A DNA stretch of 64,000 nucleotides, taken from the NCBI GenBank assembly GCA_010279815.1, contig QEOQ01000707.1, positions 132,567-196,566 on the forward strand, given 5' to 3'. A model generated the notes under the pieces. The model ran no database searches and had not been told where the DNA came from. It saw only the letters and a program-made list of their open reading frames with translations. This DNA comes from Brachionus plicatilis (Eukaryota; Rotifera; Eurotatoria; Ploima; Brachionidae). Both the position numbers and the translations under genes were made by a program. Below, one piece after another: positions 11,401 to 25,900 of the stretch (position 1 is its first letter; every line of letters starts with the position of its first letter).

Positions 11401-14400
11401 AAAAAAAATTATTGAAAAATTATTTTTTTAATTTTTGATTAAAAAATTAACAAACTTTACATGTTCATTTTTTTGATATTTAATGGTAAATTTACATTAG
11501 CACTTTGAAAATAGTTAGAGTAATGCCAAAAGTTATCATTAATTTTTTGTAAATAAAAAAAATTATCAATCAAAATTTATTCGATTTACGAAACTCGAAC
11601 AAAATCCTTTAAATCTTCCGAGTTAATGATAGAGATTTTTGTTTAATGCCTAAAAATGATTTATACTTCGAGTAGTTTGGGCTTGTGTGAAATTTTTAAT
11701 GGATATTAATGGAGAATGCCTAAGATTCATTTTAATTCAGAGGTAAAGTAGAAAAAATTTTTTACGCTCGTTGAATATTCACGTTCTTAGGTTGTTTGTA
11801 CAACACATTTTTGTCAATGATAAAACATTTGAAAGAATGAAAAAAATAGATAAAATTTATCTAAATATTTAACCTTTATTAAATTTTAATTATATTTGAA
11901 TGATTTCGTGCTTTTTGTTTATTCAAGTTTGAATTTTTCTTAGGTTGATAAAGGTTTATTTAACGCTGGATTGAATTTTCTAATCAAGTACGAAAGTTTA
12001 TCTACTCAAGACACAAGAACGTCTTTCAAATTATCAAAAATGAAAATTCTTTATGTTATTTGTTTTGCCAGCAGAGTTATTTTGAATGCTATTTTAATTA
12101 ATCTGCAGCCATTGAATTCAAGTCCATTAAATCAGAACAGATAAGCCGTGAGTTTCCGAACCGCATCAATATTAAGCCACTTATTTTTACATAGATAAAT
12201 ATTTCGCTAATCAAAATAATTAAATATGTGCCAAAAAAGGTTCCAATGTTTTTTAATTTTTTCAAATATATTTTTCAAAAATATTAATTTTAATATTTGT
12301 TAGGGTTTTGAGTAAACTTAATGAAATTTAAATTTAGCACAAATCGCACCAAGGTCACTCTTAATTATCATGTCAAGATTTATTTTTCTATCAGTATTAG
12401 TTTTTAAAACAATTAAGCTAATTTAAATTTATCTTCAAAAAAAAATTTTTTTGAAAATTTTAAAAGCATTTTTGTCCTCAAAAAAATGACTAGCTTGTGG
12501 TCATTTAATGTTAGATTGGTCTTGGTCGAAGTTAAATTCAAATAATTTTGCAAGCTTGGCTAGGTTTTATTTAATAATTTTAGCCAAATTAAGTTACAAA
12601 TTTTAACCTAATCAAACTAGTGGGTAATGATTTTTTAAATGAGATAAAAATGGTGGGCTTGATTTCTAAGACAATATTTTTTTAAACAAAAAAGATAGCA
12701 ATTAATAGCAATTAAAGAGAATGCAATTTGTGTTTTTATCTAGATAAAAAATTGGGGATTTTTTTTTTAAATAAAAAAGGTTGAAATAAAAAATTAAGAT
12801 TTAAACAGCTGATTAAAATTTAAAAAATTAGTTTTTTTTTTTTATTTTAGATTTTATTTGAATGAATGGTGCTATGGCGATCAATTTGATTTAGAGGGGA
12901 AGTAAAATTGGCCGATAATTTGATTAAGAACAATTTTAGAATTGGTGTTTACTCAAGAATACATAGACAGTTCCTTTTCATTGATGCAAGCACTTGCTAG
13001 ACTTTTCAATAATTAAAGATAGCAAACAAGTTGAAAAAATATTTGATCTAGACTTTACAAATAATTTTTTTTTTATTAAAATGTTCAATTTTTCACTCTT
13101 TTGTCGAGTCGAAAAATGAATTAAAACTTAATTCGTCAAGTTGACAACAATATCGATATAGACACATAAGTTTCACTTTTTTTTTTAAGTTTGTAAAAGC
13201 TCTCATTAATTTTATGGATTGAAATTTGATGATAAAAAATTAATAGTATTTGTACACAAGATGAGAGTCTCTCGGTTAAGTTGTTGTTTTTGATAGCACA
13301 GCTGAGCGATTTTGGCAAACAAAAATGTGTTCGACAAAATCAACCCTTAAGAACTATCTTGTAAATTTTTTTTCTTCGAGTTTTTTTTTTTTTTTTTCAG
13401 AAACAAATGCCAAGATGAGAACGCCTCATTTGGATCACCACAATTCGCAGTAATTAACCAAATTTTTCTAATTATTAATTTGTTTATAAACAAAGTTTGA
13501 ATGAGCAGGAACAAGCCATGTTGTTTATTAGAATCAATTAGAGCTCCTTGAATGAAGATAATTTTGAATATTTTTCTCCTAATGAACCAGTTTAACAAAT
13601 ATATTCTCAAGTCAACAAGTCAATAAAAACAAAATCAGCACGACACTTTTCTAAACAATTGACTTGTGGTCTTATCTATTTGTGTATATAAAAAATTTCC
13701 CGCAGATTTATTCTTTTTATGTTTGTTTCTCTTGTAAAAATCTCAGAAAATATTTGCTTAATTTTATTAAAAGTTTTTTTTTTCTTTTTTTTGTTAGTGG
13801 CATTTAAACTTCCACTATTTTAAATAGTATGCTAAGTCTTTTCCGTGCCTAATTAATTTCTCTCATTGTAGACTAGTATTCAAACAGAATTTCAATCACA
13901 ACCCGTTTCCTTTGTGCTAAATTTTCACTCATTTAGGACGGAAGCTTTTGAGAATAGATTTCGATTGCAATTGTGGCCAAAAGATATGTCAATATCGTGT
14001 GCAAGTTGTCTGAGTTCATTGATAAGATACATTTGTAAATTAACAAATATCACTATCTATAGCCTTGTGTTAAACATTTGAATACCAATCCATTTGAAAC
14101 ATTTTTCTTTTGTATTTTTTTTGAATTAAGCACTTATTAAAATTTTTTTGTTGAATAAAATAAATCAGAAAAATACAAAACAAAGTTTGTTAAGTAGATT
14201 GATTCGAAAATAAATAATTTTCTCTAAGTGAAAAATAAGTTTATTGTTTTTGATATAAATTTGAAAAATTTTATCAACATTAAAATTCTATTTTTGTGTG
14301 GAAAAAATTTGAAAATAAAGTTTTTTTTTTCCCATTACCGAATTTTTATAGAGATTGACTGCTTCATAATTTTGGCAACAATCTGTCAATTAGTTTGTTC

Positions 14401-17019
14401 TTCTTGAAAATTTTTTCAAGGATATAGATTACAAAATTTTCAGAGATTAATTATAAAAGTTTCGAAAAAAAGATATTTAAAATTTTTTTTTAAATAAATA
14501 TAGATTTATTTTAAGTATTTTTTTTTCAAACATTGGGTTTAAATAAAATTGACAAGATATTAAGAAAAAAGATACAAGATCATTTTGGAATCCGTAACAG
14601 ATTTGAGGTCCTAGAAAACGCTTCAGAAAATCTTCTACCATAGGTATGGACTAAATTAACTGAAAGCAACCTCGAAACTAGGTTCCAAAAGTGATACGTC
14701 CATCAGTCTAATGTGGCAAAGTTTAATTTCTTAGAAATACCCCAACAAAAAAGACTTCTCCAACAGGTGCAATACTTTACTTTATTTCAAATCATCTTGT
14801 AAAAAAAATATCTAATTTTTTTACACTCTATTAGTGATTTTGATACCATTATTACTAAAAACGGTTTCATGAAAAAATTTTTACTATCAAGATCAAGTGA
14901 TCATGTTATCTATTAGGTTCAAATAAAATTATTTTTTTTGAAAAAATAAATTCTCCCAAATAATTTTGTAAATAATTTTTTTAATCCTTACAAATTATTA
15001 ATCTATTTAAAAAAAAATTAATTTTTAACATCTTGAAAGTAAAATTTCCTGTGAATTTATCGATTTAAATTTTCCATTGAAGTTTAAAAATTTTTTTTCA
15101 TAGTGAATCAAACTGATCATAAATTTATTTTTTTTATTAATTAGAGTTTATTTAATTTTCAGTGGTTCACGTGCTTTTCTTAACATTTGGATAAAGAATT
15201 GGTAACAAAAATATGAAATTTGTTAAAATTAATTTTTAATTTGACAATTTGATTTTTTATTAGCCTAAGATTCAAAGTTGTCTCAATTAGTCTTGTATCT
15301 TGTCAATTAAATATGAAGGCTTTTTTTAAAAATAATTTTTAAGCTTTTTGTATTGTGTTTGAGCCGATCATGTAAGGAAGCATTAGGAAAAATAACAAAT
15401 AAAAGAAACTAATTCTCTAGATTAAGAGTTTTGGATTGATTCATTAAAAATATTTAAAAATTTTAAAAAATTATTTTTTTCCCAGCTCTCTTTAATTTGA
15501 ATATAATCGTTTTTTCAAATGACAAGAATAAATTAAACTTTGTGTGCAAATAATTTCAAGAGCAATTATTTAAAAGCCTGATAAAAGGAAAAACGAATAA
15601 GGCTTTTTATACAAATCATTTAAATTTCCTTTCTATTAGATAAATCAAACCGGAGCAGAGAGAATTTATGAAATAGAGTTTTTTGGAGGCTTTTAGCCAA
15701 AGAAATAGGAAAAAATTATTTCGCAATCGTAAATAAATTTTATTATATAATTGAAAATTGAGTTCCATTTAGAGTCTTCCGCAAGAAGAAACTAAATAGG
15801 ACTAGCTTGAGGCTTTCTGGGGATGGTGGGAGCATTTGGTTATGCAAGATAGATGTTAGTAATAATTTTCTCTGACGAATTCAAATTGAATTTTTCAGTC
15901 TAAGTCATTAGCGGCTTGTGACACTAACTCATTAACAAGTCCATCAGGAATCCTATTGATATCCGACTCGAGAATTTCTAGCGCAGACAGCAAACGACAC
16001 AAAACTAGTTTAAAGCTTTTATTGTTGAAACTAATTGCTCGAAATTAATTAATGTTAATAAAAATAAAAATGATGATAATAAGTAATGAATATATTAAAA
16101 AAAAATGGAACTATAACCCAGGATTTAATAAAACTAATGGAATATCGATGTTTGAAGAGTTTTTTTGTTTTTGTTTGATTTTTAATGGTTTTTATTAATC
16201 GAAAGAAGATTATTCAAAGCATTTGTTTATTTCTGTGGTTCTTGAAATATTTTATTAATGATTTCAAAGTTAATATCATTAGTGAATGTCAAATGAATTT
16301 AATGATATTGAAGTGGCTTTTTTGCTAATGAATATTAAGTTTGTTCGGGACGAGAATAGTTGAAAGGATTTTGTATTGATCATTAATCAATAATCGATGA
16401 CCAGTTCTTTAACTTTAAAATTCAAATTTCATGTTATGCTCTAGATTTTGAATTTGACACCAAAATTTAATTAAATTTTTGTCCTTCCAGTCATTGACAA
16501 TATCACGTTCCGCTCTTATCGCTCAGTCTCATCAAACTTTTATCATTCGAATTCGCTTTCTCATGAGTAAGGCCTGTACAGCTGAAGGCAAAGCCCACCA
16601 GTATCATAAAAAAGCCTTTTTCAGCTATTCTTTCTAGATAATTTAATTTCAAATAATTTTTAACTTCATTTATCATGATTTTTTTAAGATTTCTTAATAT
16701 TTATTAAAAAGGAAAAAAATATCAAATTTTTTCTTAGAATTTACTTTTGATTTCGAAATATTTTAATCAATTATTTATTCTTGTACTTTAAATTTTTAAT
16801 CATATCCGAGCTGAAAAGGAGGTTAAAACAAATATGAACTGCCGAAGACCGCATTCTTCAAATTATTATTTAAATATAGCTAAATTGATTCTGTAATTAA
16901 ATTTTATTGTTTTTTTTTTTTAGAAAATTTTTATTCTATTTTGAGCCAAATTTTTATATTAAAATATCATACGAGGAAATAAATTTTAATAAACTTTTTG
17001 TCAATGATAATGAAAGGAC
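8401..17019. other. Long AT-rich region without supported genes
   Basis: Frames at 8667-8891 (plus), 13136-13318 (minus) and 13347-13610 (minus) show no family signature. A slightly more complex patch at about 14580-14770 reads NRFEVLENASENLL in one frame, which faintly recalls transposon-encoded proteins, but stops follow at once. No RNA genes or long repeats were found. The region could be intergenic, or intron of a gene whose exons lie outside the window. Confidence 0.45.
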
Positions 17020-17400
17020 ATTTTTTTGGTGCTAGCTAAATAACCAAGTATTTAAATTTTTTTGTAATTTTTTACTAGAATAACAATTTGAATTAGAATT
17101 GGGATTTTTTTAAAAATTTTATTAAAAAATTTAAAGCTAGCACCAAAAAGATCTCTTAAATAAATAACCAAGTAATTAGCTTTTTTTTAAGTTTTTTAAA
17201 TAAAATTACCATTTGAATTTGAATTGGGAATTCTTTTTTTAATTTTATTAAAAAATTTAAAGCTAAAGTTTTTTAAAGTTTTTTAAAGCTAAATTTTTTT
17301 TTTTTTTAAATTTTTTAATAAATTAATAATTTAACTTTTAATTCGCAATTTGTAAATTCAAATACTTTTTTATTTAGCTAGCAAAAAATCTCTATTTACA
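17020..17400. repeat. Degenerate tandem repeat, period about 124
   Basis: Two clear copies begin near 17037 and 17161 with AAATAACCAAGTA, then a segment like TTTGAATTNGAATTGGGA, then TTTTATTAAAAAATTTAAAGC. A third, weaker copy runs to about 17400 and ends with a TTAGCTAGCAAAAAATCTCT segment matching the AGCACCAAAAAGATCTCT boundary between the first two. Confidence 0.65.
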
Positions 17401-19589
17401 ATCTAGAATAAAAAGAAAATAGTTTATTGGAATTCATTTCCTGTCTTGATAAATTTAATTAAATTTTATTAATTTCATTTTCTAAAAGATCATTTTACCA
17501 GGATATTAATTATCAAGTATAATCTTTTTTTATGACCCTAAACTCAACCAAACAAAACACCTAGTCTTAGCATGTATAAAAAGTTCTTGATGTTTACTGA
17601 TTTATTGGGTCCAGTTTACAGCTTGAGAGCCAGTTGTTTATCTTCGATTCACAGCAAGAATCTCAATTAATAAGTTAGAACATGTATATCTGTCTGAACC
17701 GTGTGGCGTATAACATTCGAATCAAATTAACCTTCAAATGTCTAAATTTATTAAATTTTTATTTTTTTTAGATTTAAAAATGATGTTTGCATTTTTTTAA
17801 TTTGCACTGAAGCCGAGCTTGTTTGGGAAATGAAGAAAATATGCTAAATAAAAGTTGTCTCAATTGAGTGATTCGAAATCCTTCGAGTTAATTTAAAAAC
17901 AAATTCGAATCACGTTCGTCAAAATTAATAGTTTTTAAATTTAAATAAATAGGTGAGGCTTTTTGAATAAATAAATAAATAAATATCTAGGCTATCTATT
18001 CAAATCAACATGCAAATCTTGAAATTTTTTTTTTCAAATCAAGGACATTAGTTTCTAGGTTTTATCAAGAACGGAACCTGGCCTTGTGTGAGCCACTTTT
18101 AAGACAGAATATTAGCAGATGATTAATTTTTTAAAACTATCTCAAATTTTGCCTAATTAAACCAAGTTACGCATTTATTTTACTTTTAGTTTAGGTGGCG
18201 CGTTTATCAATCATTTTTAGCCTCAAATCCAAGACACAAAAACAATGATTAAAAATCTATTTTTTAATTATTTAAGTTTTATAAACTATCAATTTTAGAC
18301 AATGTGTTTAGATTTGTTGTGACGTGAGCAGCAACAAAAAGAAAGAAAAAACGTACCCTTTCAATTAAGAGGAAGTAGAATTTAGAATCGTTTACAGATG
18401 TGCCAAAAACAATAGAATAAATTACAAATTTTTTTGCTTCATTTAGCTAATCTGAATATGAGTAAATTATCCAATTTTTGCAGCTCGACTCCAAATAGAG
18501 GAAATTGATTTTTAGCAGAATTATTTTTTATTTTTTTATCTCATTTTGTTCGTTATGGATTTGCGAAAGAATCTTAAGATGCACATTTTCAGCTCAATGA
18601 ACCGAAACGAACATTTCGACTCATAAATTCAAATTTAATTTTTATTACAATCCAAGATTTTAATCATTGAGGAAATAAAAAAATCCAAGGTTTCAAGACC
18701 TAGAAATTTTTTTTCTATCTGTTTATCTATTGTTGATAAGATATCTCAGATAAACTATGACCATTAAGCTCAAATCTTATTCACGATTAAGTAAGCTAAT
18801 TATTCTAAATTAAAAATATTTAATTATTTGATAAAATCTCAGAAATTTTTCCAATTAAAATAGATAAAGACATTTGGATTGCTTAGGTAGGACTTTACGG
18901 GGTTTTTTGTACGGTTTCACATATCTGGATGCATATTTTTTTTTAAATAATAAAGTTTAAAAGAGGAAATAAAAATTATGTTTACTAAGGTGGTTATTCT
19001 TTTATCAGATGATGTAAATAATGACGAAGTGCTTTTTGAACTATTTTAAAATTGTTTTCTTAACAAAAATTTATTTCAAAAAAATTTTTAAAGGGTTTTT
19101 TAGACAAATGCAGCGTGGCAAGTTTTAAAAAAAAGAAAAAATATTTGAAGAAAAATATTCAAGTAGATTAATAAATCTGATTAAGATAATCGCTGCTAAA
19201 TTTAAAACAATTTTTACATGTTTTGTTCGCATATTTTTAGTTTAAATTAAAAAAATTACACCATTGAAGTAAATGAAAGTCTAAGATAAAATCCAGAAAA
19301 TTAAGTTAAAAAAATTCATTTTATTTTACAAAAAAAAAAAATTATCTTTATTTATTTCCTGTAGTAGTTTAACTAATAAAAAAGATTAATGAAGTTATCT
19401 ACCTAGTCAAAGGTATCCCAAAATTTCTTTATTTTATTTAACAAATTTACCCTGAATCTTCATGTTTTAAAATTTTTTAAAAGTGTGATACATATATTTA
19501 TTTATTTAATTGAATTGACTTCCATTCTCCATGAGAAGTATAAAAAATTTATAATTAATTTTTTTCAAGAATTTAATTAAGTTTCGGAC
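17401..19589. other. AT-rich non-coding stretch
   Basis: Nothing supported beyond a short AAAT microsatellite near 17963-17983. Confidence 0.5.
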
Positions 19590-20260
19590 AAAATTTATTG
19601 AAATTTTTTTAAATTTTCCTAGAATAATTTATTTCATAGTTATGTAAACTCTGTTTTATTGAGTCAATAATTCCATATCTGGGATTTAAAGTACCTCTAT
19701 GCTTCTATTTGTAAAAATTTTTTTAGTGTGATTTCTTCAATTTTTTTCAAAATTAAATACTAAAAAATAAACTGAGTAACTTCGCAAGATAAGAGTACTA
19801 ACAAAAAGGAATAGATAAATCAATTTTTAAAGAATGCTTCATTTTAGATTGAAATAACATCATTAAAAAAAAAATTTTTCCTAGTTTTTTAGAATTTTTT
19901 GCTTATTATGCTCGTCAAAAATAGGCAGTGTTTTTAATGCAATTTCTTCAATTTTTTTCTCCAAAAATGTCAACTTAAAAAATATTAAGTAACTGAGCAA
20001 GATTAGAATACAAACAGTCTATTTCATTCCATATTCTAATACCATTTGAAAAAATTTTTAAAAATTTAAAATCTTGTTTAACTTTGTTAAAAAAAATTTC
20101 CTAGATTTTGAGAATTTTTTGTACCTAGAACTAGAGGAACATTCTTATAAAGACTGTTTCATTTTAGATTCGAATTTCGTCTAAAAAAATTTAAAAAAAT
20201 TTAATATCCTGGTTTAATTTTATTTTAAAAAAAAAATTTTTTTAAATTATTCGCCTCTTA
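19590..20260. repeat. Degenerate tandem array, period about 200
   Basis: Successive units share the order ATTTCTTCAATTTTTTT, then AGTAACTNNGCAAGAT, then CATTTTAGATT, then CCTAGNTTTTNAGAATTTTTT. Instances start near 19728 and 19935, with a partial unit after about 20140 and a weak one near 19600. Non-coding. Confidence 0.6.
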
Positions 20261-21649
20261 AGCTTGTCATTTGGGAACAGTTGAAGAATAGTGTCAAGTA
20301 TGACGGCTAGAGGGCTTAATTAGGCAATTCAGCCAGCGTGAATAATTGGTTTTGATGCGACGAAGAATCCAATTACGTAAAGCTTGTTCGGATGTGAATA
20401 ATCTTGTAAAAGTAAAGTCGAATGTGCATGCTTGAGTTGAGTTGGATGGCGAGGGGCTAAGGTAAAGTGGGCCACTATCGAACCTATAATTACATCGAAC
20501 AATCTTAATAATGGATTATCAACTGTCAAACATATCAAAATTATCATGAGATTGAAAAACTATAGCTTTATCGCATTTTAGACATATAAAACTTCCTATA
20601 GCAACAAAAAATGGTGTTCACTTTTCGAGAAGTACTTAGTCGCGACTAATGGTCATCTAAAAGTTGCCAAGGTTAAGTGCTAGTTTAGAAAAAATCGATA
20701 AAATTTATCTCGACCGGACTTCGCCGGACCAGTCTAATTTGTGTGCACATTTAGCGGACATGTAACCAGCTTAGTCCGACAACACCGAATAATGTGTGCA
20801 CATTTTTTCTTTTTTCTCATTTTTTCTCATTTTTTTTTTTTTTGAAGTGAACCTGTTTATTTTTAATTATCGATTTGAAATCCCTTACAAATAAAAAAAA
20901 ATTTAATCTCTTTGTGTGATGGCTTGTTTGTTTGGACGGTGGTTGTTTTTTCAAGGCAAATACAATTTCGAGTTTATGTAGGTAAACTTTGTGTATCTAG
21001 GTATTTTGAAGGCATTTTAGTAGTGATTGATCGATTGATTATTAACTTGGTGTATCGAACAAAAAACTATTTGTACTTGTTTCAATTGCGGAGATTTGAA
21101 TTGAAATTCGGTGCAAAAAGAGTACGCTTGAGCTACGCGGCCGTTTGATAGGCGTCACATTTGGCAGATAATGAAATCGGCTTGGCGATAGCGTGCTCCA
21201 TTTCGTTCCCAGTGGTTTTATCTCTTTGATCGCTAAGGCTTTGAGTGAGCTCAATTCTCCGGAGAGCCATTAAGAAAGGATGCCCGAGATTCAGCAGATA
21301 CCTGTGCTTGGACACTTTTTAAGCTAGGTGATTGACAAAGATTGATAAGAACTGCTTTAATTGAAAATCCCCAGCGGATCCTGCAAATCAATGTTGTTTT
21401 TTCATTAGTTTTAATTGTTGTTTTTGTATAATAATGATAGAGATTAGATTTGAGCGTAACCACGAGCGTAGTTTATTCAAGCGCCGAATATCAAATAAAG
21501 TGGCAGCGAAATTATTCTAGTTCAAATGTAAAAATAATATGTAATTTAATATTGGTTTTGTTTTGTTAGCCGATCGTAATCATCTTAGCATGAAAAATAT
21601 TAATAAGGGTCCGGTGACGATATTCATTCAAAATTGGACTCGGCTTTGA
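20261..21649. other. Non-coding block with raised G+C
   Basis: This block is visibly less AT-rich than its flanks and contains CpGs. A 14-bp palindrome TTAGTCGCGACTAA lies at about 20636-20649, a GGACTTCGCCGGACC-type hairpin near 20715, and TGTGCACAT twice near 20740 and 20793. Overlapping frames on both strands (20329-20547, 20912-21148, 21042-21463) have no family signature. It could be a regulatory region or a non-coding exon; I cannot assign a function. Confidence 0.35.
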
Positions 21650-22900
21650 TCATTTACGATTAGTAAAAATTAGCCGTAACATGGTATAAAGTAATAAAAA
21701 AATTCTTTTTTGTGATTGTAATAAATTTTTATTAGCGATTTTTTTTTGATTAATTTTAAAAAAAATTTTTTTTTTTTATTTTGAAGAAATGAAATTTTAA
21801 TTTTATTTTTTTTTTAATTATGAAAAAGGAAAAGTTGGTGTGAGATGATCAAAGTGTTTTTAAATTGATTTATTTTAGAAGAGTTTAATTTAAGAGATTT
21901 TCCGAGAGGAAGCTTTAAGTTTTATAAAAAATTTAATCACACATAAGACTTAAAATTCACACTTTAAATTTTATTTTGAATTTTTTTAGTACGCTAATAA
22001 ATGTTTTAGAAATTAAAAAATAAAATTTTAAAGATTTTTCAATTTCTAAGTCAAACTAAAAGAAGTATATTTTCATAATGATGAATTAGTGTTTAACTAT
22101 AAAATGGTATTAAATGATCAAAGTATTATTTTTTTCTGATTGATTTTTTTCCAGATTTCTTTGTAAAATAAAAAGCTTAAATATTTTGAATGATGTTTTC
22201 TATAAAATTTATTGATTTTCTTGATTTATTGTTTAGTTAAAGAAATATTTTAATTTTAAATGTTTTTTTTTTGTCGTAAGGAAGAATTAGTGATCAGCCA
22301 TAAGACGGTATTAAATTATAAAAGTTTTTTTGTTGATTAATTTTATTGGATTTTAATATAAAATAATAGCTTAAATTTTATAAATGGTGCTTACCATAAA
22401 ATATTGATTGCACAAAATTTCATTCTAAAATGATTTTCAGAGAAAATACTTAAAATAATTGTTTTGAATTTTAGAAATGCTTTTGAATGGTTTAGAAATT
22501 TAAAAAGTAAAATCTGATTGAATTTTTTTAAAAGAAGAAGCAGTGATAAACCATGATACGATGTTAAATTTTCAAAGTATTTTTTCTAAAATAAATTTAA
22601 TATGTTTTATTTAAAAAATAATTTCGGAAAGTAAAATAAAATTATTTCATTTTTTTTAAAGAGATTATGTTTCTTGAGGAATTTTTTAATGACAGTTATA
22701 AGTGATTAAAAATTGATTTGGAGGGAAAAAAATTTAAAAAAATTAAAAATTATATAGAGTTTTTTTTTCCAACTGAGGAATAATTTTTGATTTTTAAAAT
22801 GCTGTTTCTTACCCAAAAACAAGTGACTGTTTTAAGTTTTTTTTTTAGATTTTTTTTTTAATTTGGTTAAAAAAATAAAGATGTTTTAAACTTTTTTTAA
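21650..22900. repeat. Degenerate tandem array, period about 200-250
   Basis: A recurring segment resembling GAATTAGTGATCAGCCATAA, then GACGGTATTAAAT and ATAAAAGT, appears near 22080, 22285 and 22536, with weaker forms near 21660 and 21830. The spacers are AT-rich and also alike (TAAAATAATAGCTTAAAT). Non-coding, old and diverged. Confidence 0.55.
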
Positions 22901-25900
22901 ATTATTTTTTTGGAAAAAAAAAATAAAAAAGTTTATTTTAAGTTTTTTATTTGTGAGACAATAGTTAAATTAAAATTTTTGAAATGTTGCTCGAATGATA
23001 AGAAGAAGAAGAAATCAGATACTCGATGCGGAATAATTGGCTGAGTGAGATCGCGAGGCATTATCTATTTTGACAGATTTAATTAGTTTTCGTATTTAAT
23101 GAAGCAATATGATACACATATTTTAAATTTTTTTAATTAAGTTTTTATTAAGAAAATTTTGTTCCTATTAATGCTCGTGTTGGTTACGCTTTATTGGACT
23201 ACGAGGATGGATTAATGCTCTCTATCTATCATTCAAACGAGCACATATGTGTTTTATGATCGGTTTACAATTTTACTCAAATTCCAACCACACATTCATA
23301 CACAAATATTTTTTATCTCTTTTTAATAGGTATTTATTATTTTTTAATTAATATTGTTTTCGTAGTTGGTCTCCGAATGCATAAATCACACAAATGTTTT
23401 TCCATTGATGCACACACACACACTCACATAAAAACACAACATGGAATCATGATAAATGGTTTGCTGTACTCGTTTTTACACGGACTGTTAATGTGAGAAG
23501 CGTTAAATTTTCAAAATAGATAAGTTAGATTAAGTTTGTTTGAGATGGAGCCGAGTCGGGCCCATTCAACTAAATGTTTATACAAAAAATAATTAATTCT
23601 AGCCTAGAACTAATGATAAATCGATGTACAGACTGATGATATTTAAGTCAAGATCGATAATTTAGCTATTGATTAGATTTAATGGATTATTCAGTTGGTC
23701 TTAAGTCGTGGTCGAAATGCGCATCGATCGGAAGGAATTTCGATGCGATGAGTTCAACTTGATATGACTGACTGACTGAATCATGTAAAATGAATAGGAA
23801 CTATGCATTTAGTTTGTATTCAACTTTTGCGTGTGAACATTAATTAATTTTTTTGTTTCATTTTTTTATTTTATTTTAGAGAACAAAAAATAATTAAAAT
23901 AAACTCTGGCAAATTTTCAAGTGCAGAGTTGATTAAATAATTCGAACAAAATGTTCGTGAGAGTTGAGAATGTATTTAGCATATGTCCTCTCTAAATGAC
24001 TTGATATCATGTAAACAAATAATTAAAATAGTTTCTTTGTTAAAATAATTTAATTTTTATGTTCACAAATCACTCAATCGATACATTTTTTCAGCTAAGT
24101 TTTATTGCTTTTTAATGTTACTTCGAACAGATTTAGTTCGAAGTGATGAGCAAAAATTAGCCTCAGTTTTGTGTATGACCTACGACAAAACTAATTTTGT
24201 CAAGTAAAAAATTTTAAAAAATTTTTTAAATTTTATTAATGAAAAAATTTTAAATGAATGAGAAATTTTTATTTAGAAAATAATCGCTTGGAATGGATAA
24301 TTAGTCCTTCATTTCAGTCACATGATTTTTTAAATGTTAGGATTATGAAAAAAAATTTTAACAAGGAAAAGGTAATTAAAAAAAAACAAATTTGAGGTTT
24401 TAATTTTTTTGTTGTTTTTGATTGTATTTTGAGATATCAATTGCATAAAGATTCGCGCTGGATTCAATTTTACAATAAACAAAATTTATCTTCAGATATT
24501 CTAGTTAATAAAAAATTTGTACAAATATTTGTAGTACAAAATAAAAACAACACAAAATTAGCTTATGTTTGTTAAATACTTAAGAAGGGCCTAGTAAAAC
24601 CAAATAGCCAAGAAATTAACTGATCCAGTAGTTCAGATTGCATGAGAGATCTAATTTTAAAAAATTTTCCTCTTTTTTTATCTGATCTAGTGAACGATTA
24701 TTTTTGTTTTCATTCGAAAATTGATTTCAATAATTCGATTTTGAGAATTTTTTTATTTTTTTTTATTTAAATCTAAATTTTCTTCAATTATCGCCCTTGA
24801 GGTCTATATTGAAATAAATAGTAATATTTAATTTGTATGTACTTACGGTTATTTAATGAATACTCTACGATTTAAATTCAAGGACTAATTATAAATTCTA
24901 AATAGTATTAAATATTCAAGATTGTTTTTGTATAATTTCAATTGTTAAGAATTTGAATATGTTAAGCGATTTAAATAATTGTTTATTTTTACTTCTTTTT
25001 TAGATATTGAATTTGTCCAAGAACTAAATATAACAGCTATAAAAATATATTATGGACTAAGATTTTTATTGAGATTTTTATCATTTTCTGAGTGACGTTT
25101 ATAAAAAATTGTACTTTACAACTTTTTTTTTTATTGCCTGAAAATAACAAATGGATTGATTTCCGTTCTAATAAAACAAAATCGAAAATTAACCAATTCG
25201 CAATTGATTTATAATTTAAATAATGTCTCTTTTAATAATAATAATAATTTAAAGATAAAAGATAAACGCAATATTTTAATTGATCAGTTAAATTAAAATT
25301 AAAGAACTGAACTGACAGTCAAGTTTTATAAAAAAAAAATTACAGAATTAATAAATGTGTGTTTTTTGTCACCAAATTATTTAAATTTTCAAGTAAATTT
25401 CTTTATATTTTTATAAAAATTAATTCAATGGAAAAGCTCAGGATGCTCAAAACCGTTTACTGCTTCTTTTCAGTTTTCATGTAATTGAACATTAAAAAAA
25501 TCGATTTTTTTTTTCTTTAATATTATTTAATAATACATTCTAGAATTTTATTTATTTTTAATTATTTGTCATTAGTTATTAAAAACAAAATAAAAAGAAA
25601 ATTGGAAAAAAATTATATCTTAAATGTATGTTGGAATATTTAATCTAAAATTATTATTTACATTATTTTCCTTAAAGGCAATGTAGTTTGAAAAATAAAA
25701 AGGAAAAATATTGTCTCAATAGTTTCTAAAATCTTAATTGAAATTTTTATTAAAAAAATTTAAGTTTTAGCTGTTAATTTAGCCTTCTTCTTCTTATTTC
25801 TCTTTCTATAAAAAAATTTCAATTGATTTAAAAAATTTCAAAAAAAGTAAATTATTAAAATAATTTTTTGAACAAAGGCTAAAAGAAATTTGTTTAATTG

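Noticed and set aside
14580..14770. Transposon protein fragment (NRFEVLENASENLL)
   Set aside because: The match is very short, stops follow within a few codons, and no second motif supports it.
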